From Owenia fusiformis (Eukaryota > Annelida > Polychaeta > Sabellida > Oweniidae), in contig CAIIXF020000004.1 in NCBI GenBank assembly GCA_903813345.2, positions 17,159,513 through 17,223,512 of the forward strand: 64,000 nucleotides of DNA, in the 5' to 3' direction. The notes under the pieces are model-generated. The model did no database searches. It was not told where the DNA came from and worked only from the letters and a program-made list of their open reading frames with translations. This document shows, piece after piece, positions 22,340 through 35,034 of this stretch (positions are counted from its first letter, which is position 1; each line of letters opens with the position of its first letter). A program made the position numbers and the translations under genes.

Positions 22340-23663
22340 TTTTGTTTAGCGATGATCGCATAAGTACCATACCCATATTTATTGTCCTCAGTTGCCAATA
22401 AGAAACTAGAGAAAAAGGATAACGACCATTTTGGGAACCAATCAGATCAGCTCTAGGAAACCTATCAAACACATCACTTGGGTGATGGACGGGCAGAGCA
22501 TCAGTATCAAACGTCACAATATCATATCCAAGATAATTAACCAATCTCCATAGCAACACTCTGCTTATCCACATCATTTGTTTGCGCTCTTGCTTTTCGC
22601 TCTCTTTGGAAAAACTAATAGTGACATTTTTAGTTTTGCGTAGTTCATCAATGTTATAATATAAACAGCTTACGTTTATTTTTCTATTATCAAGAAACTC
22701 GCAAACCTCAATATCTTGACTATATACAAGTATTCTACCAATAGGTGGGATGCATAGTTGCCTAGCAACAATTATCCAATTGATAAGAGATGGGAGATAA
22801 TGATAAGTTATACCAATACTATATACCATTCTATCTCGAAAAGATTTCAATTTGTTTCGCAAATCGTAAAATACGTGAGCGTGTTTTAGTTCAGAAAATG
22901 GTTTAAAGAAGTTTTCAAATGGCAATATAATTTTCTCGCGAGGATTTAATTCCAAATTTTCAACTACTCGTCCACACATCTTGTCAACCCTATCAGCACA
23001 TACTTTTCTTGCAGATCTTCTCTGAAAAGCAGAGGAACGAAACAGGATCTCCGTTATGTTTATATCCGCTGGAACCTGACGCTTTCGATTTTTGGTTTCA
23101 TACTTTTTGAGGAATGTTTCGTATTTGGATCCAATAGCTTTAATCGCTTTCGTTTCCTCATTGGTAAGTTCATTGTCAATGTTCAGTTCTGTGCAAGATG
23201 TTTCGTTTGCTTCTTTAATCGTTATATTAACTAAGTCTTGTATTTCTTCAAATTTAGGAATGACATTCCTGAAACTGAATGACCAGTTGAACGCTGGATT
23301 TCTGTATTGTTTAACTGGCGTCTCTTGAATATTAACCAAGCCTTGTCGTATTTCCTCAAATTTAGGAGTGACGTTCCTGAAACTGAATGACCAGTTGAAC
23401 GCTGGATCTTTGTATTGTCTAACTGGCGCCTCTTGAATATTAACTAAGCCTTGTCGTATTTCCTCAATTTTAAGAGTTACGTTCCTGAATCTAAATGACC
23501 TATTGAACGCTGGATTTCTGTATTGTTTAACTGGCGTATCTTGAAAATCTATAAAATTAATTCCAAGTATTCCAATGCACATAAGTATAACAATAACGTG
23601 AAATTTTCTTTGAACAAGGACGTAATAAACTGAATACATTGTACAACGTTTTAGTCCATACAA
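22340..23663 (-). CDS. GT77-like glycosyltransferase, exon 1
   Basis: Encodes the first 441 residues of a predicted Golgi type II membrane enzyme that transfers sugar from a nucleotide sugar; donor and acceptor are not predictable. In order: a short cytoplasmic tail, a membrane anchor (about 21-38), three tandem 36-residue repeats (about 40-146, each with P-V-x-Q-Y and A-F-N-x-S-F), a stem with several N-glycosylation sites, and the N-terminal half of the catalytic domain. D-T-D at 386-388 sits in G-Y-D-I-V-T-F-D-T-D-A-L-P, the metal/nucleotide-binding DxD of the Nucleotid_trans family. It then continues through I-G-S-Q-N-G and M-G-M-V-L-M-R-S. Met1 (23663) is the first in frame; Met9 is an alternative. 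The 108-bp DNA repeat is also visible at about 23275, 23383 and 23490. The exon ends at a strong donor. Confidence 0.8.
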
Positions 23664-23832
23664 ATAATGTGAATAAGATTGAATCCCAAAAACTATAATT
23701 TCATTGATACTTCTATAATAACATCACCGATAGTAAGCTTTAAATGTTATGCGATCAATTACATTATAACAACAATGGTGTTAGGCCTTAACGCTAGCTG
23801 ATAACAGAAATAGCAAATCCTCAACCGTCCAA

Positions 23833-24064
23833 TTAACCTAGGTTCAACTATTTGCATCAAAACTATGTAATGTTAATTGTTAAATGTCAACGATCCTTCC
23901 ATAATTTATTAATATGAATGTCAACTACGGATGTCGGGATAGTCCGACATTTTGTGGTCGTGAGTTATTTCAGGAAACAACTCCCTTTGCCAATATTTAC
24001 GTCCAACATGTTGTGCAAATTCATAATACGTCATTCAGCTACTTTTAAAGCATATTATATGTGA
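23833..24064. repeat. Direct repeat, copy 1 (232 bp)
   Basis: Begins aattaacctaggttcaacta and ends gcatattatatgtgac. Nearly identical to 24712-24956 in the same orientation; the second copy has a ~13-bp longer stretch around tgcatgtcaactacatg. The 650 bp between the copies holds repeat X, a (TTTG)n run and a hairpin. The ends do not look like LTR termini, so a local duplication is the simpler reading. Confidence 0.75.
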
Positions 24065-24195
24065 CTGCGACTCGTGTAGTATGTGGAAATGCTACGGTTA
24101 ATGTGACTGAGGCTTAACTGCTTAAGGGTCTTGTCTCCACAAGACATCATTCTCTATCCAAAGATCTCATTATCTCAAGTCATTAGGAAAATGGC
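24058..24195. repeat. Repeat X: uninterrupted target of the TTAA element
   Basis: The sequence from tatgtgactgcgactcg to cattaggaaaatgg is identical to the two halves flanking the 6.8-kb insertion at 34281-41074. The TTAA at 24122-24125 occurs once here and twice there. This is therefore the natural empty-site paralogue of that insertion. Confidence 0.85.
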
Positions 24196-24304
24196 AGGTT
24201 TGTTTGTTTGTTTGTTTGTTTGTTTACTACAAATCTGAAGAATACAATTCCTTTAAAAAAATCAATGAAAATTTATAAACATTATATACATGTTAATAAT
24301 ACTA

Positions 24305-24446
24305 TAAGTTATTCAATGATTCGAGTGAAATACAGAAATATTCTTCCCGAGAAGGTTGTATTTCACGATGCGCTAGCAGAGTGAAATACAGACGTTTAAG
24401 GGAAGAATATTTTCCGTATTTCACGAGAAATCATTGAATAACGTTT
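24305..24446. repeat. Fold-back MITE-like hairpin
   Basis: Arms 24305-24353 and 24396-24446 are inverted (gttattcaatgat, gtgaaatac and aatattcttccc on both). The loop is about 40 bp. Just upstream is a (TTTG)n run at 24199-24224. Confidence 0.65.
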
Positions 24447-24711
24447 TTAATCCATGATTACCCAATGGCATATAAAACTCGCCTAAACCAAGTCCCTTGG
24501 CTTGGGGCCAGAGAAACAGATCAACCTTCTCACCTCAGAGATATTTTACATCGATATTCCTTCAAAATCTTTATGGCCTTGTTGTTTGCTTTTTATTGTA
24601 TTATACGAGACGTTTGATTATCTTTCTTTTTTCTTCAATTTCATCAGCTGGAAGTGTAGTGTAGTGTAGCGAAACGTTTTTACGACTTTCGTCTGCCATA
24701 TTGGATTTTAA

Positions 24712-24956
24712 AATTAACCTAGGTTCAACTATTTGCATCAGAACTATGTAATGTTAATTGTTAAATGTCAACGATCCTTCCATAATTTATTAATAATTAT
24801 GCATGTCAACTACATGTACGTATGTCGGGATAGTCCGACATTTTGTGGTCGTGAGTTATTTCAGGAAACAACTCCCTTTGCCAATATTTACGTCCAACAT
24901 GTTGTGCAAATTCATAATACGTCATTCAGCTACTTTTAAAGCATATTATATGTGAC
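24712..24956. repeat. Direct repeat, copy 2
   Basis: Second copy of 23833-24064. After tatgtgac the two copies diverge: copy 1 continues into repeat X, and this copy continues into unrelated sequence. Confidence 0.75.
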
Positions 24957-24959
24957 CAG

Positions 24960-27900
24960 AGTACGACGTCTTCTGTGTTTCACGTTACAAAAGCCGCTAG
25001 CGCCTTTCGACCATCTCTATTGCCACTTTGGAGAAGCTGGTGAATTTGACGCGTCATCGTGTGAATGACGCGATAGCGCTAAAATATATCCATAGCGTTT
25101 TGGAAGATCGCTTGCCATTTCATTAATACTGACCCAAATTTTATCATCTTTATACGAGCATGTTCCTGAAGATGTCCCCTATCAAATGGTACAAGAAATT
25201 TGATGACAATTAAAATATCTACGCTACAATCACTGTGTACAAATGAACTTTTCATTTTCTAAAAGGTTTGTTTACCTTGGCAACCTGTACTTTTCACGCT
25301 TCTATCTTTGCTTTTATTCCGTTTTGCATCCGGTTTTTTGATAAATAAGAATCATTAGATCAATATCTAACAAAAGAATCATCAATGGGAATTCTAGGTG
25401 AAGTATATCTCTTCATCTAGGCCGAAACATATTTTTTGGAGGGCCCAGAAATATATTTTCTGATTTTTACGTTATATTTTCCCGGGAACCATTGCTCCTT
25501 TAGACGTAAGTAAATCGTATTCGACTAACTATTCCAATGTACAGATGTAAGAAAGTTGGACAATATGCTATGTAAGGCCATAAGAAGTAGATTCTTTGTT
25601 TTGCATGCTGGAAAAATCCAAATCATGCAAGGTTACAAGGAAAACAAACACAAACTCAAGAAAAAACACAAGCTTGTTTGCTGAGAAATATATACATTTT
25701 ATGGGCATAAAGAGGGATGACATACCAATTTGCAGTGTTTACAAACACATATCTATACATTTTATACAATATATTTAAACATAGCTATTATTCAATGGGA
25801 GAAATAATGCATTTTCAACAGTGGCGGATGAACAATATACGCCAAATCGCCAGTGCGTAGTATTGAAAAGTGATAATAAAAAAGGCTTATTAATTTTTCC
25901 TATGTTCTTTATATATGTTTCGTGAATCGCGTTCTATTTACGAATTTGAGAGAAAAACTGTTTTTTTTTACTACTTGATGAATACCTTTGCAATTTTTGT
26001 GCATGTTCCGCAATGCTTATACAGCACTTATATATTTTCTTGCTAAATCACTAATTGTTATTGGTAGTACTTCTTGAAATATGAATGTTGAAGAAAAAAC
26101 TTGAAACTGTTGATTATTCAATTACGCGTTCCATTAATTTTAATGAGTTTTGGCGATACCTGCTATCTTTGAAAGTACAACTTCAGTTCTGGAAAGGTTT
26201 TGGCACCCCCAAGTCACGTTTACCTTGATTTGACCTTTGTGGAGGGTGGAAGGGGGGTTATTTGGTCTTGCGAATTATTGTTATAAAAAGGTTGCAGACA
26301 TTAGGGTTAATTGTCATTGATCACGAATATGTTTCTTTGAAACGATTAATCACACTGCGTTTCTTTACTCTGTATCGTCGTATTGCACGATTCACGATGG
26401 AATCAGACAATAATATGTATCTAAATTCATTTATTCAGAAATGGTAAAAAATTCTCTCATTGTTATCTGGAAATTTGTTGTCTATATTGTTCGAGAAAAA
26501 ATAACATTTACACATTAGAAAAGTGAGAATGAGTTGTGTCGAGATTTAAAAGACCGGCTTTCCATAGTGATTTTATGTGATGAAAAACATTCGAACATTT
26601 TAAATTAGAAAGGTATTGCCTTAAAGTGACGTTTTACGAGCATAAAATAGGCGTTTTGATATAGAAGATTTGACACAATTGTTTCATTTGGCGTTGTGTT
26701 GAATTTACACCTTCCTACGCCATGAACGCTCCTGTTTCTCCCTAATATAAATAATAGTAATTAACAAGAATTTTTTTTATATTTGTTTAAATTACGTTCA
26801 ATTCTTAGAATTATGACTCCAAAAATATGGGGTCACCGAGCTAATTTTTTTTCTACAGCCAAATCAAAATCATATCCCAAAACACCAAAAATCACATGCC
26901 CTTTCTATTGTGTATTGTAGGTAGTCTAAATGATGGCCCAAAAGCGCTAGTTGAAAGTACTTATACATGTACAGTTATGACATAGGCCTAGGGATAAATT
27001 TGGTACCGTTGGAAAGCTCATAGTGCCTAGTTTTGAGATTCACTTGTTAAAAATTATGAAAAGTGGACCTCAAGTGCCTAAATGCCCATGTCAATAGTAA
27101 CCAGAAAATAATGACCAGAAAGTGTTTTTTACACATAACTCCCCGAATATTTCTTCGATTTTGATAAAATTTATATCATATTAAAGATAAAAAAAGAGCT
27201 CTATTTTGCAAAATTATATTTATGCATATTAGCACATTGATTGCGACGTCATAACTGTATTATTTTGTGTTTTTAAATAGATGAGTATATTTTCTATTTT
27301 AATGAGAAAATCACCATACTAATCAGTAATTTCAAGTTCTTTCCAACTTATACTTTATTAGTAATAAAATTCTCATTCATTTCTTCAAAAATGACACCCA
27401 GAAATTTATTTTATTTTATAGTCAAAATACACCCAAAATCATTTTGGACCATTTCCAGTCAATAAGTCCAGTCCTTTATTGTCTAAAATGCCAGAATTGG
27501 CTATGGATCATTTAGTATCGATATTATTCTTTTGAAAAGTTTCGTCATTGTAATACTATTATAAAAAACAAATGAATATTGTTATTGATGTAGAGCCTAC
27601 TGCTATGACAACCAATAGTTAAGTCTATTTACATTATGTACATGCAGGCCCATAGCCAGCGTGGTTCGGTGGGTTCCAGCGAATCATCTTGCCAAAGATT
27701 GATTTTGGTCATTTTTGGGCCAAAATGGTCAAATGTGAACCCCTGGTATTTTTTAAAAAGTGACCCCCTAATTGGCAAAAGCTGGCTATATAGGTCTGAC
27801 ATGTATAATAAAATCATGTACATGACAAAAATATGCATAAAATATACATTTATTTTTATCAGAATAACTACACACCACATTTTCAAAATCCCGAAGAAGA

Positions 27901-28480
27901 ATAAAGTGTTCTGTAGTTCATAATTAAATCACTAGTATTTGTAAATATGGATTTATGGATATCCTGTACATAGCTACATGTGTTTAGGAATGGTGTTTAT
28001 AAGGAACATATTTTCTTGAGCTGTTGAGAGATATGGTCATTAAAACAGATGTTGTTCTTTTTGTTCTGTGTCCATTGTCTATATTCTGAATGCCATAAAT
28101 ACCATAAATCCAAAGAGAGACAGAAAAATTAAAATAAGTCAATGTGCTCAGTAAGTTCCACTACTGCCATGGACTCGTTTGTCGAACTCATTATTGTCTC
28201 TCTGGTCATAGTCTCCTGTAGCATGTGCTTACATACACTGTAAAAAGGCTCAGTCATACAAGGCTATAGTTCACTTCGAAGGCCCCTGATGGATCACACC
28301 TGAAAGTGAATATCACACAAAAGTAACAAATTGCATGTATCACTATGATATAAAAGAAATATGAATGCAGTTACTTCATTCAAGCTTAGCATTGTCTAAA
28401 TTGGTATTCCAATCATGGTGTTAACAAGACATTAACATGACAAAATCTCATCAACTAGGCGTTCACAATATTATGAGTTC
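24960..28480. other. Long AT-rich spacer
   Basis: No ORF above ~95 codons and no recognised domain, RNA gene or strong repeat on either strand. A complementary ORF pair at 27629-27923 is low complexity. The stretch may be intergenic or intronic. Confidence 0.4.
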
Positions 28481-28483
28481 AAT

Positions 28484-29175
28484 CTTAAGTCAGATTTGAA
28501 TTTCTGAGAACTTGTAGATGATTTTGAAAAAATAAATTGGTCAATTTGAAACAAGTAGAAAAAAAGACTTTTTTGACCCCGAGAAAGTAATTGAAGCTCA
28601 AATCTTAAGTCTGATTTGAACTTCTGAGAACTTGTAGATGATTTAGAAAAAGAAATCGGTCAATTTCAATTTGACCTTGAGAATGTCATTGAAGGTCAAA
28701 TCTTTTTTGACCTTGAGAATGCCATTGAAGGTCAAATCTATAGTTATATTTGAACTGTTGAGAACATGTAGATGGTTTTGAAAAAAGGAGTTGGTCAATT
28801 TTTGAAGTTGGACCTTTTTGACCTTGAAAAGGTCATTGAAGGTGAAATCTCAAATCTAAAGTCAGATTTGAACTTCTGATAAATTGTAGATGATTTTGAA
28901 AAAAAATTGGTCACTTTGAAACAAGTTGAAAAAGAGCTTTTTAACCTTGAAAAGGTCATTGAAGGTGAAATCTCAAATCTAAAGTCAGATTTGAACTTCT
29001 GATAACTTGTAGATGGTTTTGAAAAAAAAATTGGTCAATTTGAAACAAGTTGAAAAAAGACCTTTTTGACCTTTCTTGACCTTGAAAATGTCATTGAAGG
29101 TCAAATCTTAAATATACTGTCAGATTTATAATTCTGAAAACATAATGATGATTTTGAAAAAAATTGAAGTCAGTC
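28484..29175. repeat. Minisatellite, about six ~125-bp units
   Basis: The landmark agtcagatttgaacttctga (with variants) followed by acttgtagatgattttgaaa, then ttggtcaatttgaaac, then ttgaccttga and cattgaaggt recurs at about 28490, 28605, 28745, 28865, 28985 and 29115. Units vary in length by small indels. Stops occur in all frames. Confidence 0.75.
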
Positions 29176-29221
29176 TAAACAGTTTTTTTTAAGTTATTGA
29201 AAGTTGTAAGAATTTGTTACA

Positions 29222-29553
29222 GACACGCCCGGTGATCGTGAATATGGGACGGAGGGGGGAGCAGGCAATTTCTGCTAGGAAATTCAACAAATCTGGAAGA
29301 TTTATTTTTTCAAGAAAAAGTTTACTATTGAATTGCTAAATGGATAGGCGCATGGTATGGTAGAATATGTTAGGTTTTCTGGGATTTTTTCTGAAACGAT
29401 ACGCATCTAAGGTATGAGATCTATTAAAAAAAAAGGCGCAAGGCCATCAACAGGCACAAATCAACGTTTTTGCTATAAATCAGATTTGTTGAATTTCCTA
29501 GCAGAAATTGCCTGCTCCCCCCTCCGTCCCATATTCACGATCACCGGGCGTGA
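29222..29553. repeat. Fold-back hairpin related to repeat F
   Basis: Arm 29222-29310 (acgcccggtgatcgtgaata ... aaattcaacaaatctg) matches the reverse complement of 29470-29553. Its sequence is also related to 13770-13925. An ORF at 29414-29623 overlaps it and is not a gene. Confidence 0.65.
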
Positions 29554-29559
29554 CAGACA

Positions 29560-30880
29560 CCAACCACCAACAATCAACCGCCAAGCACCAACCACCGTCA
29601 AAAAAGAAAAATTGAGACCATAACAATATCACAATAAAAATTGTAATCAGGACCAAATTATGTAGGCCTATTATGTAGTTTTCTTTGTAAATAGGGCTAG
29701 AAAATGAAGAATTATCATTACTGAATAAGATGCAAACATTTTCCTTATAATGTTATTTTGATAACAAAGATGATGAGTTTATCCCATACAGCAAAACCTG
29801 TATATCTGAACACCTGGCTGATCCAAACACCTTCCAATGCTAACACATTTTCTGGCTCCATTTTTCCTCCCATTGACTTGACTCCCATGTTAAAAAACCT
29901 TGAAACCCGACAACGTCCTAATTTGAACAGTGAACACTCATATTTGAAAAGTAAACATGTGTAATCCGAACACTTTTCACAATTTTCTTACAAAACTTGT
30001 CAAATATTGATTTGATATCAAAACTTCTGAAAAATATGAAATGTCCTCAGATTTTGGATGCCATGAAGCCAGATGGTCAATAGGAATAATAATATTCATT
30101 GAGAATGCAGAAATATTTTTTTAAAATCCACAATCTTGCGGATAGAGAAACTTCGAAATCAATACATTTCTTCATCTGAATGCTTTCTGGCCATTCCCAA
30201 TGGTGTTCAGATAATACAGGTTTTACTGTATATTACTTGATCTCTTACCTCTGTACCTGTAGCTAGTTTTGTATAATGTCAAACAGTCTCAAATGACTGT
30301 TATTTGCCTTAAGTCATCTTGTTTACTTCATCACTCAGGTACTTAGGCATAACCATCCACCAAAGCCAACCTTCTGTGCACCCAAGGCATCTTGGAGACA
30401 AAGCCTGTAAAACATAAATGAATATACTAGTATGTTGTTAATTTACATAGATACAGGGTGGGCCAATAACAATTGGAACATTTATTCAATTGTCTTTATT
30501 ATTGCAGTTCAATTCACAAAAATTCAGATAATTGTGAAATGATTAAGTGAAAATGTTGATTATAAAAATGTGTTTGTTTAATTCTTTTTGCTTGTCACTG
30601 TATTCTACATGTGTCATGACAAATCTCCAAATTTTCTCTGTTTGAGACATCACTGCTGAAATATATTTTTAACATACAATATGTGCCCTACAAATGGTCT
30701 CAACACAATTTCCATCAATTCAAACATATGTTGTTATCTCTAGAAACTAGACATATCTCCCTCAGTTAAAGGTGGAACAATTAGTGCAGATCATCGACCA
30801 GTGTCAAAATATATTTGAGTTTGGATATTTCATCAAGACTAACATGTTTTTATAATCTACAAAGAAACCCCCTGGATGAA
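29560..30880. other. AT-rich spacer with one transposon-like terminus
   Basis: No gene is seen. At about 30454 the sequence acagggtgggccaataac resembles a Tc1/mariner-type terminus, but no partner was found nearby. Confidence 0.35.
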
Positions 30881-30887
30881 CATTATT

Positions 30888-31130
30888 TCAGCTGATATTC
30901 CTCTTGAAACGCGGCGAATCTTAAAAATTTATAAGTGTGACTCCCTTTATCTGTTTATAGCAGCTTTGAACTGAATTTACACTTCTTGATGCTGGAATTG
31001 ATAGTTTATCCATACATTTTCAGAAAATAGGTATGTCAAAGAAGACGTTAAGCCAAATATTGACCTGATAGCTCAGAAAAATAAACAATTTTGAAATTTC
31101 TCTTTAGAGTCCTTGTTGCCCCTTTAATAT
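30888..31130. repeat. Interspersed repeat F, copy 2
   Basis: Same orientation and landmarks as 13935-14165 (gactccctttat, gctttgaactgaatttaca, tttatccatacatttt, ccttgttgcccctttaa). The two copies are moderately diverged. Confidence 0.6.
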
Positions 31131-32050
31131 AGCTAACTGACCTCAGCTTTTTTTCAAAATTTTATAATAGATGTGTAAAATGTCTTCCTTAATTCTAAGT
31201 TTAATATAAACCAACCCTACTTGAAAAAGCACTGCATTTTTTTAATAATACTAATGCCAGTTTCACCACCAGGTGGCTAACTTGGGGTAAATAGCATGCA
31301 TGGCAGGTATAACAGAAAGCTCCATTAAACTTGAATGTTCATCAGTTGATCAATTTTCATATTTAACTTCTTGAATTCTGAATATTTAATGATGTAAATC
31401 ATGTATTTCTATCTCATGTATCTAGACAATTGATCAACATTGAATATATCAAACCAATTGTCTGCATTTTGCTAATATTATGGAAACGATTATATGGTTA
31501 TAGCTATCATATTGTGAGAGAAATGGTCTGGCCAGGAATGTCCCTTTAATGAGCCAATATCTCTTAATGGAATGAATTTGAAAAAATGTTATGACTAATT
31601 GTTACAGTAACACTGAATAATTTACTAGTAAGAGCGCTGAATGGGTAACCAATATTTTCCTCTCTAACTAACAAAGGACACCTATAGTATTTGACTTGTC
31701 TTTCCTAGAATAAGTTAAAAATACTTAAATGTCTTAGGGTGTTTCATGACCTACCACAAATTATTTGCATGAGTAAACCAGGCCTGTCAACTGTCCCGCA
31801 ATTTGCGTATTTGTCACGCATTTGCTGAAGAATTTGAAGTCACGCCAGTTTTTTTTGCGTGACAGCAAATGTCACGCAAAATACGCATTTTACCTGGTAA
31901 TTGTCAAGCAAAAATATTTCTGTAGAAATTTTTTCGAAATATGTTTACGATACGGTAAAAATACGAACGCCTGAAAAAAACGAACGCAATTTGTTCGGAT
32001 TTGTCACGCGAATCCCGTATGTGTCACGCATGTTCATTGGAAATTTTTCG
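31131..32050. other. AT-rich spacer with GTCACGCA-rich end
   Basis: No gene is seen. From about 31795 to 32035 the word gtcacgca and its variants recur (about 31813, 31838, 31871, 32002 and 32022), suggesting a degenerate short repeat leading into the poly-C tract. Confidence 0.4.
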
Positions 32051-32055
32051 TACCT

Positions 32056-32056
<1 letters not shown>

Positions 32057-32103
<47 letters not shown>
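32057..32103. repeat. 47-bp poly-C tract
   Basis: Forty-seven consecutive C, the longest homopolymer in the window. Such tracts are prone to sequencing-length error. The overlapping poly-Pro and poly-Gly ORFs are artefacts. Confidence 0.95.
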
Positions 32104-32104
<1 letters not shown>

Positions 32105-32140
32105 TTGATGACAACGCGAGCGTAGCGAGCGCGAAAAATT

Positions 32141-32262
32141 TGAGGTGTTCAAAGTTTGGCAAAGGTGCTCAAACTTTGGCCAAAGGTGTTTAAAAGTTGG
32201 CCAAAGGTGTTCAAAATTTGGACAAAAGTGCTCAGATTTGGACTTAGGTGTCCAACATTTTG
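32141..32262. repeat. 24-bp tandem repeat, about five units
   Basis: Unit approximately aggtgttcaaagtttggcca, plus a few bases, repeated with substitutions directly after the poly-C tract. No coding function is visible. Confidence 0.7.
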
Positions 32263-32269
32263 AAGTCAC

Positions 32270-34210
32270 TCATATTAGGTGGTCCCAAGTTGACAGCCCT
32301 GGTAAACTGACTGGGATATTTCTAGAGTTTTTAATTCCCAATCTTTCATACTTTCAGACCTATTAAAATAATGAATTTTAATGGTCATTAAGAACCCCTA
32401 CTAGGCTAAGAGTGTTGCTAGTAAATATATATTACATGAAGTCTAGTTTACAAACCTCTATGAATTTAATGGAAGTAGTGTATCCATTGGTGTTGACATT
32501 TTTCCACCATCTTCATCATTGGGATTGCATGGACATCAATCGAAAACCTCCTAGTTCTAGTATAGGCCTAAGTCTCTAATTTCTGTCATGTCTTATTCTT
32601 TCATCTGCAAGAATCACATATACATGTATATATATTGATTGCACATTGGATGTGGTGAATATTTTAAAAGTACTGTACATAAAAAGTGTTTTTAGTTTCA
32701 ATTTGTAGACCCAAAATTGAGACAAATCAAGTCTTAAATCATGTATTAATTATTTGGGTATTTCTTGGTTTTATTTACAATAGAGTCAATAGGCCTATAT
32801 AATAACACTACATGGCTTAAAGTCTTCAGGAATTTCAGGAAAAATGGACCAAAATCTAACCTCATTGAGTATTTGAGTTCAATACAAATTTAAATTTATT
32901 TTAGGGGGGGGGGGAGTCAAGCAAGGGTTTCAAAATAAAGGTCATATTTGTAAATATTTTCCTAAGATAAGAATTTTTCCTCCAAATTAGAAAGTAAATA
33001 TAATGGGTCTACATTACTTTCAAAAGCACTCAATCAGTTTTTCAAAAATTTCTTGGGAGAGGAAAAAATCCAAAATAACATAATTAGGCCTACCGCAGAT
33101 ATTATAAAGATTTGGTTTAGATACGTCAAATTGATTTTGGTATTTATGTTTGTCATTTGAATAGGCCTAATTTATTTTTCAAGGAATTTCATCACCTAGT
33201 AAAGTACTTCTAACATGTCTAGATCTATGAAGGAAATTGATCTAGAAAAAAGGCCAAGATTCACATTTTTCGCATCATCAAGGATATGACAATTGAATTT
33301 GCGAAAGAAATATTGAAAGTTTGACTTCGATATCGAAGGAAAATATTGGTACACATCCTTACTTTTATTTTATCGACATTTTAGATTCATTCATTACCAT
33401 ATTTGGTATTGAAAGGAGTCAAAGTGGCTCGTGGACCCATATTTGTGATCCCAGACCATATAAAGTCCGCTCGATGAAGAAAAATACAAGGAGTTGGGCT
33501 TAGCAACTGCACATGCAATGAGATAGGACCATGCTCCATAAGAAATAAGAATATGAAAAAAAAACATAAACATCCTTAGCACACAGACGCTGAAAACTGA
33601 AAAATCATTCGGAAAAATGGACCAAAAATAACCCACAAAATTATTGATAAATTTTACAGATTGAATGCAATATTGATCAAATTTTGACATTTGTTCAACC
33701 ATACCATGGTCCTAACATAGACGAAAGGATATCTTCCAAAACCAAAGGGACGCTGGTATAATTCAACGAACGCTTGCCGTAAGAAAACACGTGTACATAT
33801 TTTGATCAACTTCAAGTGGATTTTTTATAAAAAATATCCAGAAATGTCCATATAATCTGATATCATTTTAAAGCTATTGATCCCAGGAATACAAATAATT
33901 AGTTCATTTGAATCTTACCTCAATACAACTGAAGATATTGGGAGAAATGTGCGGAGCGTGCACATTCCGGTTTCCATTTTAGGAAGTGTCGTGGCGTCTC
34001 ATTTCTTGTTATATCCGGGTCAATACGTTGCATAGCAACTCTCATTGTACGTGCGTCTCTGACGTGAATATGATAGCTTTCGCGCACCACATAAAGTTTG
34101 CGCTTCTACAGCGTATTTAAGAACCTATAGATCATTTTCCAATGAGTAAGCACTCAACCATTTCAAACTGGCAAGAGACATGGCCGAAAGGGTTCCGCGG
34201 AGTAATTCTT
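32270..34210. other. AT-rich spacer
   Basis: No gene recognised. Several TAGGCCTA words occur here (about 32563, 32789, 33085 and 33163). A 102-codon ORF at 33394-33702 (minus) has no recognisable domain. Confidence 0.4.
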
Positions 34211-35034
34211 CCCCTGTATGTGACTGCGACTCGTGTAGTATGTGGAAATGCTACGGTTAATGTGACTGAGGCTTAACTGCTTAAAGGGAATGCGAAGTTT
34301 TGTCCCATAAACTTGATAATAAGTTAGAATAAAGATACATCTTTCAATCCAACTTCGTTTTATTGTTCTATCATTATCCTTTTAATTGTTATTGAGCCCC
34401 GGGTTTTGCATATGAACTGGACCACGGAGCTGCCATTTCAACCGTAAAGTGGTTCTTTACGACATTGTTATGACGTCATTGATGCCAGGTTGATGCCTTG
34501 GCATTCCAAAAGTATTGTGGCGCCATTTTTGAATCAAAAAATGAATGCCGATTTGTTGCCATTCCAAAACCAAATAAATCATTTTAAAGGAACTAAAAGA
34601 ATACGTATTTACCACCCATAATAAAGAACGATTTCAATAGAATATTAACGCCGTCATTTTCGGAATTGCTTTTTACCTAACTAGACATGGAATGCAGGTT
34701 ACATTTATTCTTTATTTACACTTGAAACAATCTGGGATTCGTGACTTTTTAACTTTTATTAGGTCTAGCGCTAAATGCGAACAGAGAATGCTAATTCTAT
34801 CAGGCGAATGCAAACTATTTGAATAAAACACAATAAAATCAATTCAACCAACCCATCGTGAATTTCCAAGAATCTCGGTGATGATTTAATTTGCTAGTCT
34901 AATTACAAAAATACGTGTTCGTACTTTAATATTCATTGCATTTATGTTTATCTTTAACACAAGTATTCGAAGAAATTTTTAAAATTAAATTTTAAAACCG
35001 TATTCAATTACTATCATGGATTCTTAGCCTCACG

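Noticed and set aside
23833-24956. Solo LTR retrotransposon from the 232-bp direct repeats
   Set aside because: No TG...CA ends, no primer-binding or polypurine site, no target duplication and only 650 bp between copies.
31901-32269. Poly-Pro and poly-Gly ORFs
   Set aside because: They read through the 47-bp poly-C tract and its complement.
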